Source: CALBPI01 sp039814545
GTDB lineage: Bacteria > Pseudomonadota > Gammaproteobacteria > Steroidobacterales > Woeseiaceae
NCBI GenBank assembly: GCA_039814545.1
Contig: JBCCBB010000003.1
Coordinates: 1 to 64,000 of the forward strand
DNA length: 64,000 nt
Direction: 5' to 3'
Position numbers and translations under genes: made by a program. Under the pieces are notes generated by a model, which was not told the origin of the DNA, ran no database searches, and was given only the letters and a program-made list of their open reading frames with translations. This document shows, piece after piece, positions 23,535 to 32,446 of this stretch (its first letter is position 1; each line of letters begins with the position of its first letter).

Positions 23535-24854
23535 ATGACGGCTTACTACCTAAAACTCGCTTGGCTCAGCATTCGCAAGAATCCGCTGCTGACCTCGCTC
23601 ATGATTGGCGCGATTGCGCTCGGCATTGGCGTGTCGATGACGACGCTGACGCTCTACCACGTCATGTCGTCGGACCCGCTGCCGCAGAAGAGCGACCAGG
23701 TGTTTGCGGTGATGATGGACACCTGGAATCCCGACGACCCGTATACCGAGCTCAATGATGGCAGTGCGCCGCCACCACAGACCACGTTCCGCGATTCGAT
23801 GGCGCTCATGGAGAGTGATATTCCGACGCACCAGGCTGTCATGCTGCACAAGGGTTTCGCGGCGCGTCTTGATGAGGACGGTGCGCGACCCGAGCGTCTG
23901 TCGACACGGGCGACCTACGGAGATTTTTTCCCGATGTTCGAGGTACCGTTCCTCTACGGCAGTGGTTGGGATCGCAACGCTGACGATCGCGCCGAGCGCG
24001 TCGTGGTGCTCTCCAAACGCATCAACGACAAGTTTTTTGGAGGCGAAGACTCCGTCGGCGAGCGCCTCATGCTCGACGGCACACCCTTCACGGTGGTCGG
24101 TGTCATTGACGAATGGCGCCCCGTCCCACACTTCTACGACCTGAACACGGGCCTCTTTGGCGACAGCGAAGAGCTGTTCGTACCCTTCCAGGTTCCAATT
24201 TCGCTCGAGTACTACGCCGATGGCAGTACAAACTGTTGGAAGCCCGAACGTATCGAGTCCTATCAGGATTTCCTCCAGAGTGAGTGTGTCTGGTTGCAAC
24301 ACTGGGCGCAGCTCGATACCGATGCACAGCGCGAAGCGTTTCAGGGATTCATAGACGCGTACGCGCTCGAGCAGCGCAAGCTCGGCCGCTTCGGTCGTCC
24401 GCTCGACAACCGGCTGAACGACGTTATGACCTGGCTTGAGTTCCGCGAGGTGGTCAGTGACGACAATCGCCTGCTCATGGTCCTTGCTTTCATGTTTCTA
24501 GCCATCTGCCTGCTCAACACGATCGGGCTCATGTTGGCCAAATTCATTAATCGAGCGCCGCTCGTCGGCGTCCGTCGGGCGCTGGGCGCGAGTCGATTCG
24601 AAATCATTCGACAGCATGGCGTTGAGGTCCTGATCATCGGCATCCTGGGCGGCCTCGCGGGGCTAGTGCTGTCATGGGGGGGATTGATCGCCGTGCGGTC
24701 TTGGTACAGGGGCTACGAGTACCTCGCCCATCTCGACCCGGCCATGGTCGCATGGGCGATTGGTCTAGCCGTGCTTTCGGCAGCACTTGCCGGTCTCTAT
24801 CCGACGTGGCGCATCAGCCGTATCCAGCCCGCCGTCCACCTAAAAGCGCAGTAG
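23535..24854 (+). CDS. FtsX/MacB-type ABC transporter permease (first)
   Basis: Permease of 439 residues from ATG 23535; the frame is open upstream but overlaps the ATPase gene without similarity. Architecture is that of MacB transmembrane domains: one N-terminal helix (about 18-40), a large periplasmic domain (about 45-325), then three C-terminal helices beginning at LLMVLAFMFLAICLLNTIGLM and a PTWRISRIQPAVHLKAQ end. MacB_PCD-type segments include TRATYGDFFPMFEVPF and VVVLSKRINDKFFGGED. It has no ATPase domain of its own and should pair with the second permease as a heterodimer. Confidence 0.87.
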   Translation: MTAYYLKLAWLSIRKNPLLTSLMIGAIALGIGVSMTTLTLYHVMSSDPLPQKSDQVFAVMMDTWNPDDPYTELNDGSAPPPQTTFRDSMALMESDIPTHQAVMLHKGFAARLDEDGARPERLSTRATYGDFFPMFEVPFLYGSGWDRNADDRAERVVVLSKRINDKFFGGEDSVGERLMLDGTPFTVVGVIDEWRPVPHFYDLNTGLFGDSEELFVPFQVPISLEYYADGSTNCWKPERIESYQDFLQSECVWLQHWAQLDTDAQREAFQGFIDAYALEQRKLGRFGRPLDNRLNDVMTWLEFREVVSDDNRLLMVLAFMFLAICLLNTIGLMLAKFINRAPLVGVRRALGASRFEIIRQHGVEVLIIGILGGLAGLVLSWGGLIAVRSWYRGYEYLAHLDPAMVAWAIGLAVLSAALAGLYPTWRISRIQPAVHLKAQ

Positions 24855-24872
24855 CGCGCGGAGAATCAAGAC

Positions 24873-26072
24873 ATGGAAATTCGACCCATCCTCTCGACGC
24901 TCATGCGCAACAAGACCGGTGCGATACTCATTGCGCTACAGATTGCGCTCACGATGGCCGTCGTTATCAACGCGGCATTCGTGATTGTCGACCGCAGAAA
25001 CACGATGGCCGAACCGACGGGTGTTGACGACAGTAACCTGATCTTGGTGCGGGCTGTGAAGTCGGATCGTGACGTTGATGTCCGCAGTATCGTCGAACGT
25101 GATACTGCTGCGCTCATGGCCATCGACGGCGTCCAGCAGGTCTCAAAGATCTCGAGCGTGCCGCTGTCCAATTCTGGCTCGAGCCAGAGCTTCTCGACGT
25201 CTGAAGAATTAGAGGATGGAAGCTGGTTCAATCTGGCGTACTACCGAACCGACGCTGTTGCTACGGAGACCCTAGGGCTTGAAGTGACGCGCGGTCGCTG
25301 GTTCCGCGATGACGAAATCGTCTACGGCCCCGCCGATGGCGAGGTGCCTCGTGTGACGATCCTGTCTGACGCCAAGGCGGACGAGGTTTTCGATGGCGAG
25401 AACCCCGTCGGCAAGTTGATCTACACGAGCCGCGGTGACGCCATCGAGATTATTGGCACGGTCGCTTCCGTTGGCCGGCCCTGGTACGGCTGGGGCGAGC
25501 TCTACTCGACGTCTTTTACACCGTTCGTCGAGGTCAATTTTTTGTTCGCCATCCGAACGGCACCTGAGGACCGGGATCGGCTGATTCCCATTATCGAAGA
25601 AACGCTGGTGGCGCTCGATACGGATCGACTCGTGGGCGAGCCGCGTACGCACAGTGAGATCATTGCACAGACGTATTCGCGCGACGTCGCCATGAACCGC
25701 ATGCTGACCATCGTGATGGGCCTTGTTGTTTCGATCACGGCGCTCGGTATCGTCGGTCTTGCCAGCTTCAGCGTGGCGCAGCGGCGCCGGCAGATCGGTA
25801 CGCGTCGCGCCGTGGGCGCTCGACGTCACCACATTCTGAGCTACTTTCTCGTAGAGAACTGGCTGATTACAACGGGTGGCATCGTGCTCGGTCTCGTATT
25901 GTCGTTTGCACTCAATTACTGGTTAGTGACCAAGTACACTTTGCCCAAGCTCGATCCAGTGGCACTGCCGCTAGTCGTACTGGGATTGTGGGCGGTTGGC
26001 CTGATGGCCGCAGCGGGCCCGGCCCGCAAGGCGACTGGGATTGACCCAGCCATCGCCACGCGCACCGTCTAG
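24873..26072 (+). CDS. FtsX/MacB-type ABC transporter permease (second)
   Basis: Companion permease of 399 residues. Same plan as the preceding one: an N-terminal helix (about 13-35), a periplasmic core domain and three C-terminal helices starting near MLTIVMGLVVSITALGIVGL and ending in GPARKATGIDPAIATRTV. The conserved cytoplasmic coupling segment RRRQIGTRRAVGARRHHI is clear, as in the FtsX superfamily. Two different permeases with one separate ATPase and an adaptor is a common arrangement in antimicrobial-peptide or envelope-stress efflux systems, but the cargo here is unknown. The next gene begins 19 bases after its stop. Confidence 0.87.
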   Translation: MEIRPILSTLMRNKTGAILIALQIALTMAVVINAAFVIVDRRNTMAEPTGVDDSNLILVRAVKSDRDVDVRSIVERDTAALMAIDGVQQVSKISSVPLSNSGSSQSFSTSEELEDGSWFNLAYYRTDAVATETLGLEVTRGRWFRDDEIVYGPADGEVPRVTILSDAKADEVFDGENPVGKLIYTSRGDAIEIIGTVASVGRPWYGWGELYSTSFTPFVEVNFLFAIRTAPEDRDRLIPIIEETLVALDTDRLVGEPRTHSEIIAQTYSRDVAMNRMLTIVMGLVVSITALGIVGLASFSVAQRRRQIGTRRAVGARRHHILSYFLVENWLITTGGIVLGLVLSFALNYWLVTKYTLPKLDPVALPLVVLGLWAVGLMAAAGPARKATGIDPAIATRTV

Positions 26073-26091
26073 AACCAAATTACGGAGACTC

Positions 26092-27432
26092 ATGGCCACC
26101 GCGCTCATCATCGACGACAACGACGGCGTCCGCGAAGCCCTGGGCGTTCTGCTTGAGGTGCACGGCATCGATGCGGTGACTGCGGCAACGCCGCGTGAAG
26201 GTCTGGCGTCATTGGCCGAGTACGACATCGACCTGGTCATCCAGGACATGAACTTCGCCGAGGAAAAGACCTCGGGCGCGGAGGGCGTGGCGCTGTTCAA
26301 CGAGATCCGCGAGGCGTATCCCGGATTGCCCGTCATCCTGCTCACGGCCTGGACGGATCTCGAGACGGCGGTGGGCCTCGTGAAGGCGGGCGCTGCCGAT
26401 TACCTGGGCAAGCCCTGGGACGATGATCGGCTGATGACCACGGCGCGCAACCTGCTCGAGCTGCGCGCCGCCCAGAAGCGCTCGCGGCGACTCGAGGCGG
26501 AACGCGCCGCGACGCGTGAGGCACTGCGAGAGCGGTACCAGCTCTGTGGCACCGTTTACGACAGTGATGCGATGCATGATGTGGTGAGCCTGGCCTGCCG
26601 CGTGGCCCACTCTGATATTGCGGCCTTGATCACTGGGCCCAATGGGTCAGGTAAGGAGAAGCTGGCCGAGATCGTGCAGGCCAATTCTGCGCGTGCCGAT
26701 GGGCCGTTCGTGCGCGTCAACGCGGGCGCATTGCCCGGCGAGTTGCTCGAGGCCGAATTGTTCGGCGCCGAGCCCGGTGCGTACACCGGCCTCTCCAAAA
26801 CGCGTATCGGTCGATTCGAAGCCGCTGATGGCGGCACCTTGTTCCTCGACGAGATCGGCAACCTCTCGGCCGAGGGTCAGAATCGCTTGTTACGGGTCCT
26901 GCAGAGCGGTGAGTTTGAGCGCCTGGGTAGCTCTGAAACGCGCCGCGTTGACGTACGCATCATCAGTGCGACTAATGCCGATCTCAAAGCGGCCATCTCG
27001 GCCGGCACGTTCCGTGAGGACCTGTTCTACCGCCTCAACGTCATCGAACTGCACGTCCCCGCGCTAGCCGAGCGCGCCGGCGACGTGCCGGCGCTTGCGG
27101 CTGCGTTCCTGCCGGAGGGCAAACGGCTGACAGCGGCGGCCGAACGCTTACTGTCCACGCAGGCCTGGCCAGGCAACGTGCGCGAGCTTGAGAACCTCAT
27201 GAAGCGCGCTGCGGTGCTGGCGACGGACGATGTCATAGACCTGGATGACCTGGGGCTCGGTGCTGCGCCCGAGCGTGAGTTACCCGAACCCTCAGAGGCA
27301 GATGTCCAGCGTGCGTTGGCACTCCATGACAACGTCGTGGCCCGGGCGGCACGCGAACTCGGCCTGAGTCGCCAGGCGCTCTACCGTCGGATGGTAAAGT
27401 TCGGCTTGCATGAACAGGGCAGCGGCAACTGA
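26092..27432 (+). CDS. NtrC-family sigma-54-dependent response regulator
   Basis: Activator of 446 residues. Receiver domain about 1-118 with the acidic pair (IIDDN), phospho-acceptor Asp52 (IQDMNF) and Lys107 (LGKPW). AAA+ domain about 155-370 with Walker A GPNGSGKE (182-189), Walker B GGTLFLDEIGN and a sigma-54 contact loop reading GAYTGL where GAFTGA is usual (229-234). A Fis-type helix-turn-helix ends the protein (about 405-445, ARAARELGLSRQALYRRM). Start chosen at ATG 26092 because the receiver domain begins there. It should act on the -24/-12 promoter at 21185 and be phosphorylated by the kinase encoded next, whose start overlaps its end. Confidence 0.92.
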   Translation: MATALIIDDNDGVREALGVLLEVHGIDAVTAATPREGLASLAEYDIDLVIQDMNFAEEKTSGAEGVALFNEIREAYPGLPVILLTAWTDLETAVGLVKAGAADYLGKPWDDDRLMTTARNLLELRAAQKRSRRLEAERAATREALRERYQLCGTVYDSDAMHDVVSLACRVAHSDIAALITGPNGSGKEKLAEIVQANSARADGPFVRVNAGALPGELLEAELFGAEPGAYTGLSKTRIGRFEAADGGTLFLDEIGNLSAEGQNRLLRVLQSGEFERLGSSETRRVDVRIISATNADLKAAISAGTFREDLFYRLNVIELHVPALAERAGDVPALAAAFLPEGKRLTAAAERLLSTQAWPGNVRELENLMKRAAVLATDDVIDLDDLGLGAAPERELPEPSEADVQRALALHDNVVARAARELGLSRQALYRRMVKFGLHEQGSGN

Positions 27433-28801
27433 CGAGACGAAGCGTGTGAACCCCGCAACGAGTATGCAGGGGCGCCTGCTCGCTATCGCCATGCTGTGTT
27501 TCGTGGTGGCACTTGCGATTGCCATCCTCCTCTATGAACACACCGGCAGCGCCGTGCTTGCCGTGTCGTCGGGGCTGCTGGTCGCGATCCCCCTGTTTGG
27601 CTGGGCCGTGCGCCGGGCTCTGGAACCGACTCGTGCGCGGATCCGAGCACTCGTCGACAGTGCTGACAGCCTGCGTGATGCCGACTTCAGCTTTACGATT
27701 GCGGATCACCGCGACGACGAGGTCGGGCGGCTCGTGCGTGCCTACAACCGGATGGTCGGCACCTTGCGCGACGAGCGCCAGAATCTGCACCAACGCGAGC
27801 TCATGCTCGACACGGTGTTGCAGGCCTCACCGCTCGCGCTTGTCCTGACCAATGACAATGGCCACATCATCTATGCCAACGCGACCGCGCGGGCGCTGTT
27901 CACCACTGGCCGACGCATGGCCGGGATGCACTTCCTCGATGACGTCATCAGTGGCCATTCGGACTCATTGAAGACAGCGCTCGTGCAGGGCGTTGACGCC
28001 ATGGTCACCATCGAGACCGACAAGGAGGACGAGCGTTATCACTTATCCTGCAACGAGTTCACGCTCAACGCGCGCGGTCATCGCCTCTACCTGCTCAAGC
28101 ACCTGACGCAGGAGCTCAATCGGCAGGAGGTCGCCACTTGGAAGAAAGTCATCCGCCTGATTGGCCACGAGCTCAACAATTCGCTGGCCCCGATATCGTC
28201 GCTGGCCCATTCAGCGCAGCTGCTTATGGCGCGCGACGAAACAGAGCGCGTCGTCGAATTGCTGGGCACCATCGAGTCGCGCAGTGCACACCTGAAGCGC
28301 TTCATTGAGGGCTACTCGCGGTTTGCGAAGTTGCCGGACCCACAGCGCCGCGACATCGAGTGGGACCCGTTCTTCGTGCGCCTGTCCGCATTGCACCCGT
28401 TCGATTACCGGCCGGACGCGCGAGGCGGCTCTGGCTATGCCGACCCCGACCAGCTCGAACAGGTCATCATCAATCTGTCCAAGAATGCCGTCGAGTCGGG
28501 TTCGGACCCCAAACAGATCACCGTCAGCGTGGTGGGATCGAACACGGGCAGCTTGATCACCGTCGCAGATCGCGGGCCGGGCATGAACGATGAGGCGTTG
28601 ACCAACGCCTTGCTGCCGTTTTACAGCACCAAGCGCACCGGTTCGGGGCTCGGCCTGTCGCTGTGCCGCGAAATCGTTGACGCGCACGGCGGGCGCATCA
28701 CGCTGCGCAACCGGCGCGAGGGCGGGCTCGCCGTATCGCTTTGGCTGCCCGCGGCGGGCGCCGCGGCGCAGCTTGTGTCGCCAGGGAGCGCTGTGGCATG
28801 A
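27410..28801 (+). CDS. NtrY-like membrane sensor histidine kinase
   Basis: Kinase of 463 residues. Two N-terminal membrane helices with almost no periplasmic loop (about 18-35 and 40-62), suggesting it senses within the membrane or via a partner rather than a soluble periplasmic ligand. HAMP-like region about 63-120, PAS domain about 125-230 (VLTNDNGHIIYANATARALF), then a kinase core with IGHELNNSLAPISS (the phospho-acceptor His), and GRGSG-type ATP-lid features: NLSKNAVES, DRGPGM, GSGLGLSLC. The start ATG lies 23 bases inside the regulator gene, so the two are translationally coupled and form a two-component pair. Confidence 0.9.
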   Translation: MNRAAATDETKRVNPATSMQGRLLAIAMLCFVVALAIAILLYEHTGSAVLAVSSGLLVAIPLFGWAVRRALEPTRARIRALVDSADSLRDADFSFTIADHRDDEVGRLVRAYNRMVGTLRDERQNLHQRELMLDTVLQASPLALVLTNDNGHIIYANATARALFTTGRRMAGMHFLDDVISGHSDSLKTALVQGVDAMVTIETDKEDERYHLSCNEFTLNARGHRLYLLKHLTQELNRQEVATWKKVIRLIGHELNNSLAPISSLAHSAQLLMARDETERVVELLGTIESRSAHLKRFIEGYSRFAKLPDPQRRDIEWDPFFVRLSALHPFDYRPDARGGSGYADPDQLEQVIINLSKNAVESGSDPKQITVSVVGSNTGSLITVADRGPGMNDEALTNALLPFYSTKRTGSGLGLSLCREIVDAHGGRITLRNRREGGLAVSLWLPAAGAAAQLVSPGSAVA

Positions 28802-29592
28802 CGGTCGGTCTTATTGGTGCGCCTCACGACGCGAACTCGAGCTTTGTGCGCGGCCCGGCGCTGGCGCCCGACATCATCCGGCGCGTCATGCACAACGGCG
28901 CCGCCAACCTGACCAGCGAGTCAGGGCTCGACTTGTCGGCCCCTGGGGTGCTCGAGGACCTCGGCAACATGAGCCTTACGGATAACCATGAGGGGGTCAT
29001 GGGGGTCACGGAGGCGCTCAGCAAGGTCATGGGCCGCGGTCTCAGCCCGCTGACCCTGGGCGGCGATCATGCGATCAGCTGGCCCGCTGTAAAGGCCGTG
29101 TGCGCGATCCATGGCCCGGTCGATATTCTGCACTTCGACGCCCATGCCGACATCTACCCCGATTTCGACAACAACCGCTACTCACACGCGAGTCCATTTG
29201 CCCGCATCGTGGAGGAGGGGCTTGCCAGTCGGCTCGTGCAGGTCGGAATTCGCACGCTGACCGATGTGCAGCGCGAAATGATCGCGCGCCACGGCGTCGA
29301 AACGCACCCCTGGCGGGGCGCGGCACCGCTGCCCACAGGGCTGCAATTCGAGCGTCCTGTCTACGTATCAATCGATATTGATGCACTGGACCCGGCGTTC
29401 GCGCCGGGGGTCTCGCACCACGAACCCGGTGGGATGAGCGTGGGCGATGTGCTCGCCGTATTGCAGTCGCTGGAGGGCAATGTGGTGGGCGCAGACGTCG
29501 TGGAATACAACCCCCGGCGCGACTGGCAGGACATGACTGCGATGGTTTGTGTCAAATTCGTCAAAGAACTCGCAGCCCTTTTGTCTCGATAA
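28798..29592 (+). CDS. Arginase/agmatinase-family ureohydrolase
   Basis: Mn-dependent ureohydrolase fold, 264 residues, slightly shorter than typical arginases (about 300). All metal motifs are present: GGDHAIS, FDAHADIYPD and SIDIDALDPAFAPG. A substrate cannot be assigned; arginine, agmatine, guanidinobutyrate, formiminoglutamate or a guanidino-containing compound are options. The ATG overlaps the kinase stop (ATGA), so it belongs to the sigma-54 efflux operon, an unusual partner that may process a cationic guanidino compound connected with the transporter. It is the last gene of the operon; a strong inverted repeat follows 11 bases later. Confidence 0.87.
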   Translation: MTVGLIGAPHDANSSFVRGPALAPDIIRRVMHNGAANLTSESGLDLSAPGVLEDLGNMSLTDNHEGVMGVTEALSKVMGRGLSPLTLGGDHAISWPAVKAVCAIHGPVDILHFDAHADIYPDFDNNRYSHASPFARIVEEGLASRLVQVGIRTLTDVQREMIARHGVETHPWRGAAPLPTGLQFERPVYVSIDIDALDPAFAPGVSHHEPGGMSVGDVLAVLQSLEGNVVGADVVEYNPRRDWQDMTAMVCVKFVKELAALLSR

Positions 29593-29603
29593 ACGCCTCT
29601 CTT

Positions 29604-29653
29604 GTCTAAGTTCGGTGGCCGCTGTATGCTCTGTCGCGGCACGCAACTTAGAC
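29604..29653 (+). repeat. Inverted repeat forming a long imperfect hairpin after the ureohydrolase gene
   Basis: GTCTAAGTT (29604-29612) and AACTTAGAC (29645-29653) are perfect 9-base complements. Inside them GTGgCCGC pairs with GCGGCAC, extending the stem to about 16 pairs with a 13-base loop. No T-run follows, so it is not a classic intrinsic terminator; it may end or stabilise the efflux mRNA. Confidence 0.55.
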
Positions 29654-29670
29654 GCGCGTGTAACGTTGAA

Positions 29671-29747
29671 CCTGCACTAAAGCCGTCACCGAGGGGGTAG
29701 CGGTCCCTACGTGCAGGTCCCGCTATCAACACTGAGGGGGTTCTCAG
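29671..29747 (+). promoter_or_regulatory. Structured leader of the first TonB-receptor gene
   Basis: Complementary arms CCTGCAC (29671-29677) and GTGCAGG (29711-29717) enclose a small GTAG/CTAC hairpin (29697-29700 with 29707-29710). TAGCGG (29698-29703) can instead pair with CCGCTA (29720-29725), giving an alternative or pseudoknotted fold. CTGAG/CTCAG (29732-29736, 29743-29747) forms a hairpin that holds a GGGGTT loop directly before the start codon. No cobalamin-riboswitch B12 box is recognisable. A leader control element is possible but unproven. Confidence 0.35.
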
Positions 29748-29749
29748 GA

Positions 29750-32326
29750 ATGTCTACGTCATCACCGGTGCGCTCACGGCGCACCGCCGCCAGCCGCTTG
29801 TCGCTAGCCGTCGCGCTCGCGCTTTCTGTTCCTGGCGCGGCTTTCGCCCAGCAGGCACTCGAAGAGGTCGTCGTCACCGCGCGCAAGCGCTCGGAGAGCC
29901 TTCAGGACGTCCCGATCTCCGTTTCAGCCTTCACGGAATCGCAGATCGAGCAGGCGGGCATCGAACGGCCCGCGGATTTCATTGGGTTGATCCCCAACGT
30001 CACGATTGTCGATACCGCCAACGTGGGTGACACCCAGGTCAGCATTCGCGGCATCGTTTCGACGCGAGATGCCGAGTCGACGTTTGCCTACGTCGTGGAC
30101 GGGGTGCTCATCACGAACCCGAACGCGTTCAACGAAGAATTGTTCGACGTGCAGCAAATTGAGGTCCTTAAGGGACCGCAGGGCGCGTTGTACGGCCGTA
30201 ACGCCGTGTCGGGCGCGATCCTCGTCACCACGAAGGCGCCCGGCGATGAATTCGAAGGCCGGGTTACGGCCGGTGTCGGCAACGTCGGCACGCGCCGGCT
30301 CAACGCCGTGGCGTCGGGACCGATCTCGGACAACGTGCGCGGCCGCATTGGCGCGAGCTACCGCACGACGGACGGCTTCTACGAGAACATTTTTACGGGC
30401 CAGGACGATGCCGTTGACTACCTCGAGGACACCTCGATCAAGGGCCGCCTCGACTGGGACGTCAACGAAAACCTGACGCTCGATTTTCGCGCGGGCGTGA
30501 GCCAGGTCGATGGCGGTGCGATTAACTTCAACGCGGTGTTCGCGATCCCGGCGTTTGCGGCCGTGTTCAACCAGCCCGCCTTCGATGCCAACGTCAACGA
30601 TCAGGACTTCACTTTCGCGTTTAACGTCCCCGGCGAAAACGAGCAGGACACGACGGAGTTTTCGGTCAAGGCCGACTACCAGTTCGCGCGTTCCACGCTC
30701 ACGGCGACGTTTGCCTACAACGACCTCGAGGAGTACCTCCTTTCGGATGGCACGAGTGCGTCGTTCTACGGCTACGAAGTCACGCCGTCCTGCCTCAATG
30801 ATCGGCTGACGCTCAACAATGCCCCGGGCGCAATTGGCGGCGCAGACCGCGTCGACCTGTTTGGGCCATTCTTCGGTCCGTTTGGCGTGTTGCCACCCAC
30901 GGACATTAACGATCCGTTCAACGACCCCAACAACTTCCAGGGCGTCTACGGGCCTTACACACCGACGTCGTGTGATGGTTACCAGTACCAGGAGCGCAAC
31001 CAGTCAGATACCAGCCTCGAGCTGCGTCTGACCTCAGACGACAGCTACGCGGCGCGCTGGATCGCAGGCTTGTACTTCGCCGACATCGAGCGCGATGTTG
31101 TTGTGGCTTACGGCGCCGACACAGGGCAGGGCTTCCTGCGCCAGCCTTATGTGGCGCCCACGGGGCCCAACCCGACCGATCTTTTGTTCGATGACACCTT
31201 TGACACGCAGGTCATTTCGGCCTTCGGTCAGATCGAGTTCGATCTGTCTGACACCGTCGAGCTCGCCATTGCGGCGCGTTACGACGAGGAAGACCGCGAC
31301 GTCAGCAACAATGTGCCCAACGTCGCGGCCTCCGGTCTTAACGGCAACACGCTCGTGGGTGGCGTACCGGGTCCCATCAACCCGGCGTTTGGCGTCAACC
31401 CGGGCGGCATCCCTGATCGCAGTGCGAGCTTCAGTCAGTTCCAGCCCAAGGTCAGCCTGAACTGGGCCGCAACAGACAACCTGAGCGTGTTCGGCACCTA
31501 CGGTGTCGGCTTCCGCAGTGGTGGCTTCAACTCCATCGGCAGCCAGGCGACGATCGACTTTTGGCTCAACAACAACGGCGACGGCACCAACCCGGGCGCC
31601 GTCGTTGACGCACAGCTGCTGGTTCGAGATGAGTACGCCAAGGAAGTCACCACGAGCTTTGAGCTTGGCGCCAAAGGCTACTTCCTCGACCGCCGTCTGC
31701 GCGTGAATGCCGCCGTGTTCCGCAACGACGTCGAAGACAACCAGTTCTTCGAGTTCTTCGCGGGACCCTGGGGTCTGCTGCGCGTCGTGACAACCATCGA
31801 CGAGCTCGAGATTTCGGGTTTCGAGGCGGACTTCGATGCACTCATCACTGAGCAGTTCTCGATTTTCGGTGGCATCGGTATCCTCGACAGCGAGATCACC
31901 GAGAACCGAAACCGCCCGCTGTCTGTCGGTAACGACGCCCCGCAGGCGCCTGAGCTGACCTACAACCTGGGTGCCAACTTCACGGCACCGATTGGCGGTC
32001 TCGAATTCAACGCACGTATCGACTATCAGTTCGTCGACGAGATGTGGTTTCACACCTTACAGGGCGAGGCCACGCCAACGGTCTGGCAGATCTTCTTCGG
32101 CCCGGGTGTCACGCAGGACCTCTCGCAGGCCAAGCGTGACGACTACGGTCTGCTCAACCTGCGTTTCAGCCTGTCGGGCGAGCGCTGGACGGCGACGCTG
32201 TACGGTCGCAACGTGACGGATGAAGAGTACCTGCAGGAAGTCATTCCGGCGCCTGAATTCGGCGGCTCGTTCGTGCACCCCAGTGCCCGCGACGCCTACG
32301 GGGCTGAGTTTACCTACCGCTTCTGA
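29750..32326 (+). CDS. TonB-dependent outer-membrane receptor
   Basis: Receptor of 858 residues from ATG 29750; a GTG 39 bases upstream is less likely. A signal peptide ends at AFA-QQ, followed by the TonB-box-like EEVVVTARKR and the plug (PISVSAFTESQIEQAG, VLKGPQGALYGRNAVSGAI). The 22-strand barrel ends with the C-terminal aromatic residue of YGAEFTYRF. The sequence class is the large family used by aquatic Proteobacteria for oligosaccharides, siderophores and small organics; the ligand cannot be told. It is directly upstream of the hydantoinase genes, which suggests uptake of their substrate. Confidence 0.9.
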   Translation: MSTSSPVRSRRTAASRLSLAVALALSVPGAAFAQQALEEVVVTARKRSESLQDVPISVSAFTESQIEQAGIERPADFIGLIPNVTIVDTANVGDTQVSIRGIVSTRDAESTFAYVVDGVLITNPNAFNEELFDVQQIEVLKGPQGALYGRNAVSGAILVTTKAPGDEFEGRVTAGVGNVGTRRLNAVASGPISDNVRGRIGASYRTTDGFYENIFTGQDDAVDYLEDTSIKGRLDWDVNENLTLDFRAGVSQVDGGAINFNAVFAIPAFAAVFNQPAFDANVNDQDFTFAFNVPGENEQDTTEFSVKADYQFARSTLTATFAYNDLEEYLLSDGTSASFYGYEVTPSCLNDRLTLNNAPGAIGGADRVDLFGPFFGPFGVLPPTDINDPFNDPNNFQGVYGPYTPTSCDGYQYQERNQSDTSLELRLTSDDSYAARWIAGLYFADIERDVVVAYGADTGQGFLRQPYVAPTGPNPTDLLFDDTFDTQVISAFGQIEFDLSDTVELAIAARYDEEDRDVSNNVPNVAASGLNGNTLVGGVPGPINPAFGVNPGGIPDRSASFSQFQPKVSLNWAATDNLSVFGTYGVGFRSGGFNSIGSQATIDFWLNNNGDGTNPGAVVDAQLLVRDEYAKEVTTSFELGAKGYFLDRRLRVNAAVFRNDVEDNQFFEFFAGPWGLLRVVTTIDELEISGFEADFDALITEQFSIFGGIGILDSEITENRNRPLSVGNDAPQAPELTYNLGANFTAPIGGLEFNARIDYQFVDEMWFHTLQGEATPTVWQIFFGPGVTQDLSQAKRDDYGLLNLRFSLSGERWTATLYGRNVTDEEYLQEVIPAPEFGGSFVHPSARDAYGAEFTYRF

Positions 32327-32335
32327 TCGCAACAC

Positions 32336-32360
32336 GCGTCCCGGCTTTCGGCCGGGGCGC
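32336..32360 (+). repeat. GC-rich 10-bp hairpin after the TonB-receptor gene
   Basis: GCGTCCCGGC (32336-32345) pairs with GCCGGGGCGC (32351-32360), with one G-T pair and a five-base loop TTTCG. It starts nine bases after the receptor stop. A second GC-rich palindrome follows near 32360-32382. No T-run; could act as a weak terminator or an mRNA stabiliser separating receptor from enzyme expression. Confidence 0.5.
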
Positions 32361-32369
32361 GCTGCGTTG

Positions 32370-32397
32370 CGCGCAGCCCCGATTGCGGCATAATGTT
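32370..32397 (+). promoter_or_regulatory. Candidate promoter for the hydantoinase genes
   Basis: Around 32370-32397, TTGCGC and CATAAT are separated by 16 bases in the only AT-containing part of the 120-base gap, and lie about 50 bases before the hyuA start. Motif support only. Confidence 0.3.
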
Positions 32398-32446
32398 ATA
32401 TCTTTAGAACAATTCGGCCGGTAGCCGGCCCGGGGGATCACCACAG

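Noticed and set aside
29660..29749. Cobalamin riboswitch upstream of the first TonB-receptor gene
   Set aside because: TonB-receptor leaders often hold one, but I find neither the B12 box nor the expected core; the base-pairing seen is of another type.
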